This document shows positions 33,631-43,104 of a DNA stretch of 50,209 nt, piece by piece. The notes beneath the pieces are model-generated. The model was not told the origin of the DNA, did not search any database, and saw nothing but the letters and a program-made list of their open reading frames with translations. The stretch's first letter is position 1, and each line of letters starts with the position of its first letter. The stretch is taken from the NCBI GenBank assembly GCA_904420175.1, contig CAJFUF010000010.1, forward strand, positions 1 to 50,209, given 5' to 3'. Position numbers and translations under genes: made by a program. The stretch comes from Candidatus Schneewindia gallinarum (lineage in GTDB: Bacteria; Bacillota; Clostridia; Oscillospirales; Ruminococcaceae).

Positions 33631-34732
33631 TCCGTCCCCGCTGGGGCTGTACCTGCACATACCCTTTTGCCGGGGCAAGTGCCCGTACTGCGATTTTTAC
33701 TCACTCCGGCCGGATGGGGACAGGCCGGAACAGCTGGCCCGTCGCCTTCATCAGCTGATAGAGGAGTATGGAAAGCGCTCGGAGGGGTACACGGTGCGCA
33801 CGGTGTACTTTGGCGGCGGCACGCCCCTGCTGCTGGGCGCCCAGCGGCTGGCGGCGCTGCTGGACCGGATTCGCGCGTCCTTTCCGTGCGAGATAACGGA
33901 GTGCACGGTGGAGTGTAACCCGGGCAGCACCTCCATGGAGGACCTTCAGGTTTTGCACAAGGCGGGGGTAAATAGGCTGAGTATCGGCATGCAGGCCGCA
34001 GACGACGGCGTGCTGCGCGCCCTCGGCAGGAAGCACCGGATGCAGGACACCGTCCGGCTGGTCCAGCAGGCCCGGCAGGCAGGCTTTCACAACCTGTCGC
34101 TGGATCTCATGCTGGGCGTGCCGGAGGAGACGGACGAGACGCTGGACAGCTCCCTGTCTGCCATCAGGCAGCTGCAGCCGGAGCACGTGTCCGCCTATCT
34201 TTTAAAGCTGGAACCGGGCACCCCCTTCTATGAGCAGCGCTTCTGCCTTGGCCTGCCGGACGAGGACCAGCTGGCTGCGCGGTATGCCCGGGTGGTCCAG
34301 GCGCTGGAGGGCTTCGGGCTTTCCCAGTATGAGGTGTCCAACTTTGCCCGGCCCGGCTTTCATTCAAGGCACAACACCGCCTACTGGAGGCTGACGCCCT
34401 ATCTCGGCCTCGGCCCGTCCGCGCACAGCTTTTTCGGCGGGCGGCGTTTTTACTTCCCCTCCGACCTGAACGGCTTCCTGCACGGTGCCGACCCGGTGGA
34501 TGATGGGCCCGGCGGCGATTATGAGGAACTGCTGATGCTGGGCCTGCGGCTGACACGGGGCGTGTCCGTCCAGGCACTGCGCGAAAAGGACCCCGCGGCA
34601 GCCGAATACACCCTGCAAAAGGCGGCACCGCTGATACGGCAGGGCGTGCTGGCACAGGAGGATGGCCGGTTAAAAATTTGTTCACAATTTCTTCTTTTAA
34701 TGAATACAATTATTTGCGATCTTTTGCCCTGA
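33620..34732 (+). CDS. hemW: Radical SAM heme chaperone HemW
   Basis: 370 aa, related to coproporphyrinogen III oxidase HemN but of the HemW type. Motifs: CRGKCPYC (the 4Fe-4S/SAM site, near the N-terminus), GGGTP and the C-terminal HemN extension. I place the start at TTG 33620, overlapping the end of lepA by 11 bases. The upstream part of the open frame (to 33482) is antiparallel-looking lepA coding sequence. No good ribosome site sits directly before the TTG, so coupling to lepA is likely and the start is uncertain. Confidence 0.9.
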   Translation: MTRNPSPLGLYLHIPFCRGKCPYCDFYSLRPDGDRPEQLARRLHQLIEEYGKRSEGYTVRTVYFGGGTPLLLGAQRLAALLDRIRASFPCEITECTVECNPGSTSMEDLQVLHKAGVNRLSIGMQAADDGVLRALGRKHRMQDTVRLVQQARQAGFHNLSLDLMLGVPEETDETLDSSLSAIRQLQPEHVSAYLLKLEPGTPFYEQRFCLGLPDEDQLAARYARVVQALEGFGLSQYEVSNFARPGFHSRHNTAYWRLTPYLGLGPSAHSFFGGRRFYFPSDLNGFLHGADPVDDGPGGDYEELLMLGLRLTRGVSVQALREKDPAAAEYTLQKAAPLIRQGVLAQEDGRLKICSQFLLLMNTIICDLLP

Positions 34733-34738
34733 AAATAC

Positions 34739-34767
34739 TTGACACCCCCTGTGAATCGTGATAAATT
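34739..34767 (+). promoter_or_regulatory. Sigma-A promoter of the hrcA operon
   Basis: TTGACA (34739-34744), 17-bp spacer, TAAATT (34762-34767), directly before the CIRCE operator. Confidence 0.75.
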
Positions 34768-34774
34768 ATAGGTG

Positions 34775-34801
34775 TTAGCACTCGAAGTGTTTGAGTGCTA
34801 A
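34775..34801. promoter_or_regulatory. CIRCE operator (HrcA binding site)
   Basis: TTAGCACTC-N9-GAGTGCTAA is an exact CIRCE element, extended by GGTG/CACC on the outside. It lies between the promoter and hrcA, so HrcA represses its own operon and heat shock relieves this. Confidence 0.98.
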
Positions 34802-34836
34802 CACCTTACTTTTTTGTTAATCGAGGTGAGCGGAAG

Positions 34837-35862
34837 ATGGAGACCTTGGGCGAGCGCCGCAGGCGTATCCTCAAGGCGGTGGTCGAAAGCTACCTGCGCA
34901 CAGGCGAGCCGGTGGGCAGCAAGACGGTTGCAGAGCAGTTCGGCGGGTCCGTCAGTTCCGCCACCATCCGCAATGAAATGGCGGAGTTGACGCGCCGCGG
35001 CCTGATGGAACAGCCCCATACCTCCGCCGGGCGGGTCCCCTCCACGGAGGGGCTGCAGTACTATGTCAGCTCTTTAATGGAACCGGAGCCCATACCCGAC
35101 CGGGTAAAAAACGCCATCGACTCCCTGTTTCTGGGTGGTGTGGCAGACACGGCCAAGGTGGTGGAGCACGCCGCAGCCCTGTTAAGCGAGCTGACCAACT
35201 ATGCGGCAGTGGGTTCCACCCCGGTCAACAGCAGCGCAAAGATATCCCGCGTGGAGCTGTTCCCCGTTTCCGACGGCATGGTGGCCGTTGCGGTCATCAC
35301 CACCGAGGGGGAGTTTCGCACAGGGCTTTGCCGGGTGGCACTGAACGAGCACGTGCAGTCCATCATTGCGGCCTTCATCACACGGGAGCTGCAGGGGCTG
35401 CGGCTGACCGCAGTGGATATGCCGCTGATGAACGGCATTGCCGCCAAGTGCGGCCAGTACACCATGTTGACCGTTCCTGTGCTGCAAAGCATTCTGACCA
35501 TCTGCGAGGAGATGGCGCACAGCAGAATCCTTCTTGAGGGGCAGGCAAACCTGCTGCGCCGCAGGGAGGAGGACGGTGCAGCAACTTTCGAGGCGCTTAA
35601 GCTGTTAAGCGACCGCAAGCTGTTGTCCAACCTGCTTGACAACTCGAAAGGCGGCATCACCGTCCGGATCGGCGGAAGCAAAAAGGACAGCGATGTGGGT
35701 GTGGCCAGCCTGATTACTGCGAAGTACCTGCTGGGCGGCGGCAGCTTCGGCTGCATCGGCGTGGTGGGTCCGGTAAGGATGGACTACGCCAGCGTCATTT
35801 CATACATTGAATACTTTGCCGGCACCCTTGGCAAACTTTTAAAGGAGTCGGACGAGGAATAG
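34837..35862 (+). CDS. hrcA: Heat-inducible transcription repressor HrcA
   Basis: 341 aa. N-terminal winged helix (RRRRILKAVVESYLRTGEPVGSKTVAE, then SSATIRNEMAELTRRGLMEQPHTSAGRVPSTEGLQYYV) and a C-terminal GAF-like dimer domain. It binds CIRCE and depends on GroE for folding. The start at 34837 follows GAGGTGAGCGG; the frame's first ATG at 34795 lies inside the CIRCE element and is rejected. Confidence 0.97.
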   Translation: METLGERRRRILKAVVESYLRTGEPVGSKTVAEQFGGSVSSATIRNEMAELTRRGLMEQPHTSAGRVPSTEGLQYYVSSLMEPEPIPDRVKNAIDSLFLGGVADTAKVVEHAAALLSELTNYAAVGSTPVNSSAKISRVELFPVSDGMVAVAVITTEGEFRTGLCRVALNEHVQSIIAAFITRELQGLRLTAVDMPLMNGIAAKCGQYTMLTVPVLQSILTICEEMAHSRILLEGQANLLRRREEDGAATFEALKLLSDRKLLSNLLDNSKGGITVRIGGSKKDSDVGVASLITAKYLLGGGSFGCIGVVGPVRMDYASVISYIEYFAGTLGKLLKESDEE

Positions 35863-35865
35863 GAG

Positions 35866-36453
35866 ATGGGAACATTGTCACAGAACAAGGAAGAGAAGAA
35901 GAACAGGGCGGCCGAACAGGCGCAGCAGGCCAATGCGGCAGAAGCAGAGGCCAGCGCGGCGGAAAAGGCCGCGGACAGCCCGGGCCCCGCTGAGGATGCA
36001 AAGGCGGAGGACGCCGCGGCGCAGGACCCGATTCAGAAAGAACTGGAGCAAACAAAGGATCTGCTGCTGCGTACGGCGGCGGAGTATGAAAACTACAAGC
36101 GCCGCTCCTTAAAGGAAAAGGAGGACAGCTACGCCTTTGCCGTTATCAACACGGTGAGCGAATTGCTGCCCTGCATTGATAATTTTGAGCGGGCTGCACA
36201 GGCTGCCTGCGAGGATGAGGATTACAAAAAGGGCTGTATGCTGATTTTGCAGCAGTTCACAGACGCGCTGAAAAAGCTGAACATCGTGGAGATGGACTGC
36301 CTTGGGAAGCCTTTCAACCCGGATGAGCACAACGCGGTCATGCACGTGGAGGATGAAACACTTGGCGAAAACGTGGTGGCTGAGGTGCTGCAGAAGGGCT
36401 ACAAGCTGGGCGACCGCGTGGTGCGGCACGCCATGGTTAAGGTTGCAAACTAG
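35866..36453 (+). CDS. grpE: Nucleotide exchange factor GrpE
   Basis: 195 aa. A disordered Ala/Glu/Lys-rich N-terminus (1-60) leads to the long helix (QKELEQTKDLLLRTAAEYENYKRR) and the C-terminal beta wing ending GYKLGDRVVRHAMVKVAN. It releases ADP from DnaK. It starts three bases after hrcA. Between grpE and dnaK, a small hairpin (about 36461-36481, TCCGC/GCGGA then TTTTT) could attenuate transcription. Confidence 0.97.
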   Translation: MGTLSQNKEEKKNRAAEQAQQANAAEAEASAAEKAADSPGPAEDAKAEDAAAQDPIQKELEQTKDLLLRTAAEYENYKRRSLKEKEDSYAFAVINTVSELLPCIDNFERAAQAACEDEDYKKGCMLILQQFTDALKKLNIVEMDCLGKPFNPDEHNAVMHVEDETLGENVVAEVLQKGYKLGDRVVRHAMVKVAN

Positions 36454-36528
36454 CTGGATTCTCCGCATGGGCGGATTTTTGAAATAGATATCCTATTACA
36501 TCATAAAAAGAAATCGGAGGAATGCTTT

Positions 36529-38370
36529 ATGTCTAAGATTATCGGTATTGACTTAGGAACCACCAACTCCTGTGTTGCGGTCATGGAGGGCGGCGAGCCG
36601 GTTGTTATCGCCAATGCAGAGGGCGCGCGGACGACCCCGTCTGTTGTTGCCTTCTCCAAGACCGGCGAAAGAATGGTCGGCCAGGTTGCAAAGCGGCAGG
36701 CCATCACCAACCCCGACCGGACCATCAGCTCCATCAAACGTGAGATGGGCAGCAACTACACCGTAGCGGTAGACGGCAAGAGCTACACCCCGCAGGAGAT
36801 TAGCTCCATGATTCTTGCCAAGCTGAAGGGTGACGCAGAAGCCTACCTCGGCGAAAAGGTTGACTCCGCCGTTATCACCGTACCTGCCTACTTCACCGAC
36901 GCACAGCGGCAGGCCACCAAGGATGCGGGCCAGATTGCCGGCCTTGACGTCAAACGTATTATCAACGAACCCACCGCCGCGGCACTTGCCTACGGCATTG
37001 ATAAGGAAAAGGATCAGAAAATCATGGTGTACGACCTGGGCGGCGGCACCTTCGATGTGTCCATCATTGAGATGGGCGACGGCGTGCAGGAGGTTCTCGC
37101 CACGGCGGGCAACAACCGTCTGGGCGGCGACGACTTTGACCAGCGCGTTATGGACTGGCTGGCAGACACCTTTAAGGCGGACACCGGCATTGACCTGAAA
37201 AACGACAAGATGGCCATGCAGCGGTTAAAGGAGGCTGCTGAGAAAGCCAAAATTGAGCTGTCCGGCATGACTTCCACCGCCATCAACCTGCCCTTCATCA
37301 CGGCGGACGCCACCGGCCCGAAGCATTTGGACACCACGCTGACCCGTGCAAAGTTCAACGAGCTGACTGCGGACCGGGTGGAAAAGACCATGGGCCCCGT
37401 CAAGCAGGCCCTGTCTGACTCCGGCCTTTCCAAGGATGAGTTAGACAAAGTTCTGCTGGTTGGCGGCTCCACCCGTATCCCGGCCGTTGTGGACGCGGTG
37501 AAGGACTTCATCGGTAAGGACCCCTTCAAGGGCATTAACCCGGACGAGTGTGTGGCTATCGGCGCTGCCATCCAGGGCGGCGTGCTGGCCGGCGATGTCA
37601 AGGGCCTGCTGCTGCTGGATGTTACGCCCCTGTCCCTCGGTATCGAGACCATGGGCGGCGTAGCCACCAAGATTATTGAAAGAAACACCACCATCCCCAC
37701 GAAGAAGAGCCAGATCTTCTCCACCGCTGCGGATAACCAGACCTCTGTCGAGGTGCATGTGCTGCAGGGCGAGCGTGAGATGGCGGCTGACAACAAGACC
37801 CTCGGCAACTTCCATCTGGACGGCATTCCCGCCGCACCCCGCGGCGTGCCGCAGATTGAAGTTACCTTCGATATCGACGCCAACGGCATTGTCCACGTAT
37901 CCGCCAAGGATCTGGGCACCGGTAAGGAGCAGAACATCACCATCACAGCATCCAGCAACATGTCCAAAGAGGACATCGACAAGGCCGTCAAGGAGGCCGA
38001 GCAGTATGCTGCGGAGGACAAGAAGCGCCGCGACGAGATTGACACAAAGAACAACGCGGATCAGCTGATTTACCAGACGGAAAAGACCCTTAACGAGGTG
38101 GGCGACAAGCTGAGCGACAGCGAGAAGAAGGAAGTTTCCGACGCGGTGGAGGCCCTGAAGGAAGCGGTTAAAGGCGGCAACATCGACGTCATTAAAACCA
38201 AGACCGACGAGCTGCAGCAGAAGTCCTACAAGCTTGCGGAGCAGCTTTACAAGCAGTCCCAGCAGGCCGGCGGCGCTGCAGGTGCGGGCCCTGATGCGGG
38301 CGCACAGAACGCAAAGCCCGACGACAACGTGGTGGATGCCGACTTCACCGATGTGACAGACGAGAAATAA
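36529..38370 (+). CDS. dnaK: Molecular chaperone DnaK (Hsp70)
   Basis: 613 aa. ATPase domain with [13 protein letters not shown], the conserved [10 protein letters not shown] and [11 protein letters not shown]; linker and substrate domain; C-terminal lid with a Gly/Ala-rich tail ending in [15 protein letters not shown]. It refolds proteins with DnaJ and GrpE. CGGAGGAATG precedes the ATG. Residue use and lengths are typical. Confidence 0.98.
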   Translation: MSKIIGIDLGTTNSCVAVMEGGEPVVIANAEGARTTPSVVAFSKTGERMVGQVAKRQAITNPDRTISSIKREMGSNYTVAVDGKSYTPQEISSMILAKLKGDAEAYLGEKVDSAVITVPAYFTDAQRQATKDAGQIAGLDVKRIINEPTAAALAYGIDKEKDQKIMVYDLGGGTFDVSIIEMGDGVQEVLATAGNNRLGGDDFDQRVMDWLADTFKADTGIDLKNDKMAMQRLKEAAEKAKIELSGMTSTAINLPFITADATGPKHLDTTLTRAKFNELTADRVEKTMGPVKQALSDSGLSKDELDKVLLVGGSTRIPAVVDAVKDFIGKDPFKGINPDECVAIGAAIQGGVLAGDVKGLLLLDVTPLSLGIETMGGVATKIIERNTTIPTKKSQIFSTAADNQTSVEVHVLQGEREMAADNKTLGNFHLDGIPAAPRGVPQIEVTFDIDANGIVHVSAKDLGTGKEQNITITASSNMSKEDIDKAVKEAEQYAAEDKKRRDEIDTKNNADQLIYQTEKTLNEVGDKLSDSEKKEVSDAVEALKEAVKGGNIDVIKTKTDELQQKSYKLAEQLYKQSQQAGGAAGAGPDAGAQNAKPDDNVVDADFTDVTDEK

Positions 38371-38383
38371 CGGTTTCACAAAG

Positions 38384-38411
38384 CAGTCCCCTTCCCGTAA
38401 GGGGACTGTTC
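38384..38411 (+). terminator. Hairpin between dnaK and dnaJ, possible partial terminator
   Basis: A perfect 10-bp stem (38384-38393 with 38399-38408) followed by TTCTGT. The T run is weak, so it probably lowers rather than stops dnaJ transcription, or protects the dnaK mRNA end. Confidence 0.5.
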
Positions 38412-38436
38412 TGTGACGGAAAGGGAGTGACCCTGT

Positions 38437-39597
38437 ATGGCAGACAAAAGAGACTACTATGAAGTACTGGGTGTCAATAAGGGCTGTTCCGCCGACGAGC
38501 TGAAAAAGGCATATCGGAAGCTGGCAAAAAAATATCACCCCGATTTAAACCCCGGGGACAAGAAGGCAGAGGCTGCCTTTAAAGAGGTCAACGAGGCATA
38601 CGAGGTGCTGTCCGACAAGGACAAACGCGCCCGCTACGACCAGTTTGGCTTTGCCGGTGTGGACCCCAATTTTAACCCCGGCGCCGCAGGCGGCGGTTTC
38701 GGCGGATTTGGCGGTAGCGTGGATTTCGGTGACATTTTCGACAGCTTTTTCGGCGGCGGCTTCGGTGGATTTGGCGGCGGTACCCGCAGGCAAAGCGCCA
38801 ACCGTGCCATGCGCGGCAGCGATGTGTATCAGTCCGTGACCATCTCCTTCTTTGAGGCGGCCCACGGCGTAAAGCGCAATGTGGAGGTGACGCGCCAGTC
38901 CGCCTGCCCGGAATGCGGCGGAAACGGCTGCGAGAAGGGCACCAGCCCCACCACCTGCCCGGAGTGCCACGGCACAGGCCAAATCGGCGTGTCCCAGCGG
39001 ACGCCCTTCGGTGTGATCCAGTCGTCCCGGCCCTGCTCGCGCTGCGGCGGCAAGGGGCAGATTATTGAGAAACCGTGTAAGCACTGCAGCGGCACCGGAC
39101 GGGTGCAGACAAAGAAAACGCTGGAGGTCAACATCCCCGCCGGCATTGACGACGGCCAGACCATCTCCCTTCGGGGGCAGGGCAATATGGGCCTGAACGG
39201 CGGACCCTCCGGGGATTTGAACATCACCGTCAACGTCCGGCCGGATCCCCTGTTCGAGCGGGACGGCTACAACGTGTCCTGCGAGGTGCCCATTACCTTC
39301 GCCCAGGCAGTGCTCGGCTGTGAGATTACCGTCCCCACTGTGGACGGCAAGGTCAAGTACAACGTTCCGGAGGGCACGCAGCCCGGTACGGTGTTCCGGC
39401 TGAAGGGACGGGGCATCCCCCATATCGGAGGGCGCGGCCGCGGCGATCAGTTTGTGCGTATCACCATCGAGGTGCCGAAAAAGCTGAACAACAAGCAGAA
39501 GCAGCTGATTCAGCAGTTTGAGGACAGCGCAGGCGAAGAAAACTACCAAAAACGCAAAGGCTTTTTGGAGCGGCTGAAAGGCTTCATGGAGCAGTGA
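38437..39597 (+). CDS. dnaJ: Chaperone protein DnaJ (Hsp40)
   Basis: 386 aa. J domain (1-70) with HPD in [10 protein letters not shown], a Gly/Phe-rich region (80-115), four zinc-finger repeats ([32 protein letters not shown]) and the C-terminal peptide-binding domain. It stimulates DnaK. GAAAGGGAG precedes the ATG. Confidence 0.98.
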   Translation: MADKRDYYEVLGVNKGCSADELKKAYRKLAKKYHPDLNPGDKKAEAAFKEVNEAYEVLSDKDKRARYDQFGFAGVDPNFNPGAAGGGFGGFGGSVDFGDIFDSFFGGGFGGFGGGTRRQSANRAMRGSDVYQSVTISFFEAAHGVKRNVEVTRQSACPECGGNGCEKGTSPTTCPECHGTGQIGVSQRTPFGVIQSSRPCSRCGGKGQIIEKPCKHCSGTGRVQTKKTLEVNIPAGIDDGQTISLRGQGNMGLNGGPSGDLNITVNVRPDPLFERDGYNVSCEVPITFAQAVLGCEITVPTVDGKVKYNVPEGTQPGTVFRLKGRGIPHIGGRGRGDQFVRITIEVPKKLNNKQKQLIQQFEDSAGEENYQKRKGFLERLKGFMEQ

Positions 39598-39608
39598 TAA
39601 CCAGATAG

Positions 39609-39642
39609 AAAGAGGGCGGAGCCTGCAGGCTCCGCCCTCTTT
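39609..39642. terminator. Bidirectional terminator after dnaJ
   Basis: A perfect 34-bp palindrome (39609-39625 with 39626-39642), flanked by A and T runs, between dnaJ and the convergent ABC operon. Confidence 0.92.
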
Positions 39643-39649
39643 TCTGCTA

Positions 39650-40309
39650 CTAAAATTCCTTTTTCCGGTAGATGCGATAGGACAGTGCCACGCTCAGCAG
39701 CCATACGGCGAGAAGCGCCGCTGCCATCAGCAGCGGTGGCAACCACCCCGGCAACGGTCCGGCCGTGTCGGGCAGATACGCCGCCAGCTGGGCGCCCACA
39801 CCGCTTAGAAATGCGGGGACGATAAAGCACAGTGCAAAGACGGCCATCATAATATAGCGGCCCTTTTCCACCCCGAAGGCGAACATCACGGGAAGCAGGA
39901 CGGCAATTATCAGCAGGCCCACCCAGCACACCGCCAAGGTTGAAAGCACCACATCCTTTGTGGTTGCGTAGCCGGAGAACTGTGCCTGCGAAAAGCTGAA
40001 AGCCAGCAGATTGGCTGCCAGCACCACTGCCAGGGTGCATAAATTGAGGATGAGCCCCACAAGATATTTGCTGAGCACCATCTGCAGCCGGCTGACCGGC
40101 ATGGTCAGTGCGAACCGGTCCCATTTACAGCTTTCGTCATAGGAAAGGCAGGTGATGGGAAGCATGGTACTGATAAGCACCAGAAAAGCCCCCATCATGG
40201 AAAGGTTCTTTGTGCTGATGCCAAAAAGAAAGTAAAACACCATCAGAATAAGATAGAGCCTTCCCTGGCTGCGCAGCGTCAGGAAGTCCTTTATCAGCAA
40301 GCCCTTCAT
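39650..40309 (-). CDS. ABC-2 type transporter permease (ABC2_membrane_5-like)
   Basis: 219 aa with six predicted helices. The pattern SYDESCKWDRFALTMPVSRLQMVLSKYLVGL is typical of the ABC2_membrane_5 permease family (PmtB/BcrB-like). It overlaps the ATPase gene by four bases (ATGA), so the pair forms one transporter, possibly for a peptide, toxin or antibiotic. It is the last gene of the GntR operon. Confidence 0.88.
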   Translation of the reverse strand: MKGLLIKDFLTLRSQGRLYLILMVFYFLFGISTKNLSMMGAFLVLISTMLPITCLSYDESCKWDRFALTMPVSRLQMVLSKYLVGLILNLCTLAVVLAANLLAFSFSQAQFSGYATTKDVVLSTLAVCWVGLLIIAVLLPVMFAFGVEKGRYIMMAVFALCFIVPAFLSGVGAQLAAYLPDTAGPLPGWLPPLLMAAALLAVWLLSVALSYRIYRKKEF

Positions 40310-41154
40310 TGCTCTGCCCCCTTTGTTAAAAACAGCATCATGTCGTCAATGCGCACCGGATCCACCACCGCGCCCCGGGGCGCGGTATCCCTGCGGACCA
40401 GCACCTCCACGCTGAATTGGTTTTTCCGCACGCCGTAAGCCAATGACGGATCCAGCTGCTGAAACTGGGAGGCGGTGCACTTCAAAACCCCAAACTGTTC
40501 CAGCAGTTCGTCCTTCGGCTCGCACAGGCGGAGTGTTCCCTTGTGGATAAAAGCGATATAGTCCGCGATTTTTTCAAGGTCAGCCGTGATGTGGCTGGAA
40601 AGCAGAATGCTGTGCCCTTCATCCGCAATAAAATCCAAAAACACATCAAGTATTTCATCCCGCACAATGGGGTCAAGGCCCCCTGTCGGCTCGTCAAGCA
40701 AAAGCAGCCGTGGCCTGTGGGCCAGTGCCGCCGCAATCTGCAGTTTCATCTTCATACCACGGGAAAAGTCCTTTACCGGTTTGTCCATGGGCAGCTGCAG
40801 CCTGTCAAGATACTGCCGGTACAGCGCACTGTCCCACTGCCGGTAAATCCGTTTTAAAACCGTGTCCACATCCCTGCCCCTGAAGGAGAAAGGAAAGCTG
40901 CTTTCATCAAAGACCACGCCGATGTCCTCTCTGACAGAGGGGGCGTCGGCTTCCACCGTCCGGCCAAGCAGCCGAACCTGGCCGCCATCTTTTTTCACAA
41001 TGCCTGTCAACAGCTTAATCAGTGTGGTTTTGCCCGCTCCGTTCTCTCCCACAAGGCCCATGATGCAGCCCTCCGGCAAGTGCAGGCTGATTGGCCCGAG
41101 CTGAAACCCCTCATACCGTTTGACAAGGTTCACCGCTTCAAAACTATTTGCCAT
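40306..41154 (-). CDS. ABC transporter ATP-binding protein
   Basis: 282 aa. Walker A GENGAGKTT, signature FSRGMKMKLQ (degenerate LSGGQ), Walker B LLLLDEPTGGLD and H-loop SSHI. It is of the BcrA/CcmA drug-type exporter ATPase class. The start at 41154 follows GGGAGGAATAGG; the upstream part of the frame overlaps the regulator gene. It lies 5 bp after the GntR gene in the same operon. Confidence 0.93.
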   Translation of the reverse strand: MANSFEAVNLVKRYEGFQLGPISLHLPEGCIMGLVGENGAGKTTLIKLLTGIVKKDGGQVRLLGRTVEADAPSVREDIGVVFDESSFPFSFRGRDVDTVLKRIYRQWDSALYRQYLDRLQLPMDKPVKDFSRGMKMKLQIAAALAHRPRLLLLDEPTGGLDPIVRDEILDVFLDFIADEGHSILLSSHITADLEKIADYIAFIHKGTLRLCEPKDELLEQFGVLKCTASQFQQLDPSLAYGVRKNQFSVEVLVRRDTAPRGAVVDPVRIDDMMLFLTKGAEQ

Positions 41155-41159
41155 TGTCC

Positions 41160-41534
41160 CTATTCCTCCCCATACAGCATGGCAAGAACCTGACACAGCT
41201 CCTCTAAGGTGATACCAGCCGCTTTGGCCGTATCCGCCGCCTCGGAAAGCAGGGCCTCCGCCCGGCGAAGGTGCTCCTCCCTGATAAGCTCGGAATTTTG
41301 GCTTGCCACAAAGCTGCCCTTGCCCGTCACCGTTTCAATGAAGCCGTCACGCTCCAGTTCCTCGTAGGCGCGTTTGGTGGTGATGACGCTGATGCGCAGC
41401 TCCTTCGCCAGCAGCCGCATGGAAGGAAGCGCGTCCCCCGGCTGCAGCTTGCCGCTGAAAATCAGGTTCTTTATTTGTGTTGTAATCTGTTCATAAATTG
41501 GTTTTCCGCTGGAGTTACTGATGAGGATATCCAT
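41160..41534 (-). CDS. GntR-family regulator, YtrA type
   Basis: 124 aa: N-terminal GntR winged helix (PIYEQITTQIKNLIFSGKLQPGDALPSMRLLAKELRISVITTKRAYEELERDGFIETVTGKGSFVA) and a short two-helix tail, the YtrA subclass layout. Such regulators commonly repress the ABC transporter operon they head and respond to cell-wall or peptide antibiotics. The start at 41534 follows AGCGGAGG. Confidence 0.93.
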   Translation of the reverse strand: MDILISNSSGKPIYEQITTQIKNLIFSGKLQPGDALPSMRLLAKELRISVITTKRAYEELERDGFIETVTGKGSFVASQNSELIREEHLRRAEALLSEAADTAKAAGITLEELCQVLAMLYGEE

Positions 41535-41551
41535 GGATGCCTCCGCTAACA

Positions 41552-41580
41552 ATATTGTATATATCTATTATATACAATAT
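41552..41580. promoter_or_regulatory. Palindromic operator of the GntR/ABC operon
   Basis: A perfect 12-bp inverted repeat, ATATTGTATATA-N5-TATATACAATAT, overlaps the -10 box and the likely transcription start. It is probably the site of the YtrA-type regulator (autorepression). Confidence 0.7.
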
Positions 41581-41594
41581 ACCTGTTCTGTCAA
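41567..41594 (-). promoter_or_regulatory. Promoter of the GntR/ABC operon
   Basis: Minus strand TTGACA (41589-41594), 16-bp spacer, TATAAT (41567-41572). The -10 lies inside the palindrome. Confidence 0.8.
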
Positions 41595-41608
41595 GAGGGA
41601 ATTTTTAT

Positions 41609-41648
41609 AAAAAGGAAGGGATGTGTGTACACACACCCCTTCCTTTTT
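41609..41648. terminator. Terminator after the Ltp-repeat lipoprotein gene
   Basis: 12-bp outer stem (41609-41620 with 41637-41648) with an inner GTGTGT/ACACAC hairpin, A/T-flanked. It ends the minus-strand lipoprotein gene. Confidence 0.85.
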
Positions 41649-41683
41649 AGTACCAAAAATTATCAGTTTTGTTGGGCTAAGCT

Positions 41684-42640
41684 CTAATATCCGTTCTTCT
41701 CTGCCCCGTAAACAGCCTCTTCATGTGTAAAGCCTTCATATTCCAGTTGGGCAATAAGCCGACTTTTAGAGAAGGCGGAATATTCAAGATAAGATTCGGC
41801 ACATTTTGCGGCTTGCTCATTCCAATCTGCCCCACAATGATCAACCGCATACTTTGCCTGTTCACTGGTGAAACCTTCAAATTCCAACTGTTCAATCAGA
41901 CCGGTATAGGAAAATGCGGTATATTCCAGATAAGATTTTGCAGATTTTAGAGCTTGTTTATTCCAGTCTGCCCCACAATGATCCGCCGCAAAGACGGCTT
42001 CTTCGTGTGAATACTCTTCGTACTCCAACTGATCAATCAACCCTGTATAGGAAAACGCGGAGTACTTCAAGTAGTCTTCTGCGGTTCGCAGCGCATTTTT
42101 CTGCCCAGTTGTCATGCTGGACACTGCATCCGAAGAGTTGGATTGATTGACTTCGGAATCGTCGTCGCTACCTGAATAGCCCGTTGCATTTTCAGAGCTG
42201 CTTGGCTTATCCGATTCCTCTGAAGAGGTTCCCGTCGCCTCTGAGCCATCTGTTTCCGGGCTAAAGTTCCCGCTTTTCGCAAAGGTCATGAATGTAGAGT
42301 CATCCAGTGCCAGTTTTAAAGTCCCGTCTTCCTGTAGCGTGGCTGTCGCATCCTCGCCATCCACTGTCAAAATTAAGTTTTTCCCTTGAATCGAATAGGT
42401 GCCCTCTGCACTTTCGTCATTCAGGGTCATCGTAAACTTTGTCGACCAAAACCTTAGAGTAGAACTAGCAAACTGATCTAACAGTTCCCCCTCTACCTTC
42501 ATTCCGCTGGCCTCCACACCGGTCAGAGACCATTCTGTGCCAGCTAGCCCATCTGCGGCACTGCCGCCACCGCCGCAGCCGGCCAAAGCAAGGCTAAACG
42601 CCAGGGCGCACAGCAGAGCTGCACAGATTGTCTTTTTCAT
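41684..42640 (-). CDS. Lipoprotein with three Ltp-type repeats
   Basis: 318 aa. Lipobox LALAGC (C22) marks a lipoprotein. Residues 30-125 form a small beta domain (EWSLTGVEA, ESAEGTYSI, GEDATATLQEDG). It is followed by a Ser/Asp/Glu-rich linker (126-180), then three near-identical 47-residue repeats (181-227, 228-274, 275-318; each YLxYxAFSxxxLIxQLEYExxxxEEAxxxAxxxG). The repeats match the Ltp/host-cell-surface-exposed lipoprotein family, known from a Streptococcus thermophilus temperate phage as a superinfection-exclusion factor that blocks phage DNA entry. It starts 12 bp after its paralogue. A cell-wall role is also possible. Confidence 0.85.
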   Translation of the reverse strand: MKKTICAALLCALAFSLALAGCGGGGSAADGLAGTEWSLTGVEASGMKVEGELLDQFASSTLRFWSTKFTMTLNDESAEGTYSIQGKNLILTVDGEDATATLQEDGTLKLALDDSTFMTFAKSGNFSPETDGSEATGTSSEESDKPSSSENATGYSGSDDDSEVNQSNSSDAVSSMTTGQKNALRTAEDYLKYSAFSYTGLIDQLEYEEYSHEEAVFAADHCGADWNKQALKSAKSYLEYTAFSYTGLIEQLEFEGFTSEQAKYAVDHCGADWNEQAAKCAESYLEYSAFSKSRLIAQLEYEGFTHEEAVYGAEKNGY

Positions 42641-42652
42641 GTCCCCCTCCGC

Positions 42653-43021
42653 TTACTTCTTTGTAAATGTCATGGAGGTGCTTTCATCCAGCTCCAGTTT
42701 CAGGCTGCCGTCGTCCTGCAAAGTGGCGGTCGCATCCTCGCCGCTTACCGTCAGCGTCACGGTTTTCCCGTTTACGGTGTAGGTGCCCTCTGCGCTTTCA
42801 TCGTTTAAGTTCATGGTGAATTTGTCCTGCTCAAACTTCAAAGAGGAGCTGGCAAACTGACTCAGCATTTCCCCTTCCACCTGAATTCCGTTGGCTTCCA
42901 CACTGCTCAGGGACCATTCCGTACCGATCAGTCCGCTTGAAGGGCCGCCACCGCCGCAGCCGGCCAAAGCAAGGCTGAGCACCAGGGCACACAGCAGAAC
43001 TGCACAAATTGTTTTTTTCAT
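42653..43021 (-). CDS. Small lipoprotein, paralogue of the Ltp-repeat gene N-terminus
   Basis: 122 aa. Lipobox LALAGC (C22), then the same beta domain as the first 125 residues of the downstream gene (EWSLSSVEA, ESAEGTYTV, GEDATATLQDDG), without repeats. Tandem duplication is evident. The start at 43021 follows GCAAGGAGG. The function of the domain is unknown. Confidence 0.88.
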   Translation of the reverse strand: MKKTICAVLLCALVLSLALAGCGGGGPSSGLIGTEWSLSSVEANGIQVEGEMLSQFASSSLKFEQDKFTMNLNDESAEGTYTVNGKTVTLTVSGEDATATLQDDGSLKLELDESTSMTFTKK

Positions 43022-43056
43022 TATCATTTCCTCCTTGCAAAAATATGCTTTAAGAA

Positions 43057-43062
43057 AGTATA
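43057..43062 (-). promoter_or_regulatory. -10 element for the lipoprotein genes
   Basis: Minus strand TATACT preceded by TGG (extended -10), about 40 bp before the first lipoprotein start; the -35 is weak. Confidence 0.5.
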
Positions 43063-43104
43063 CCATATCCCCATGTAAGCTGAAAAGGGGGTTTCCCGTC
43101 TTTT

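Noticed and set aside
34795-34836. Upstream ATG start for hrcA
   Set aside because: It lies within the CIRCE operator, and a proper ribosome site precedes the 34837 ATG.
37014-38054. Long antisense frames opposite dnaK
   Set aside because: High-GC coding strands commonly leave antisense frames open; dnaK motifs are decisive for the plus strand.
41684-42110. Repeat array in DNA as a possible mobile or CRISPR repeat
   Set aside because: The 141-bp periodicity is explained by the three protein repeats of the Ltp-type lipoprotein.
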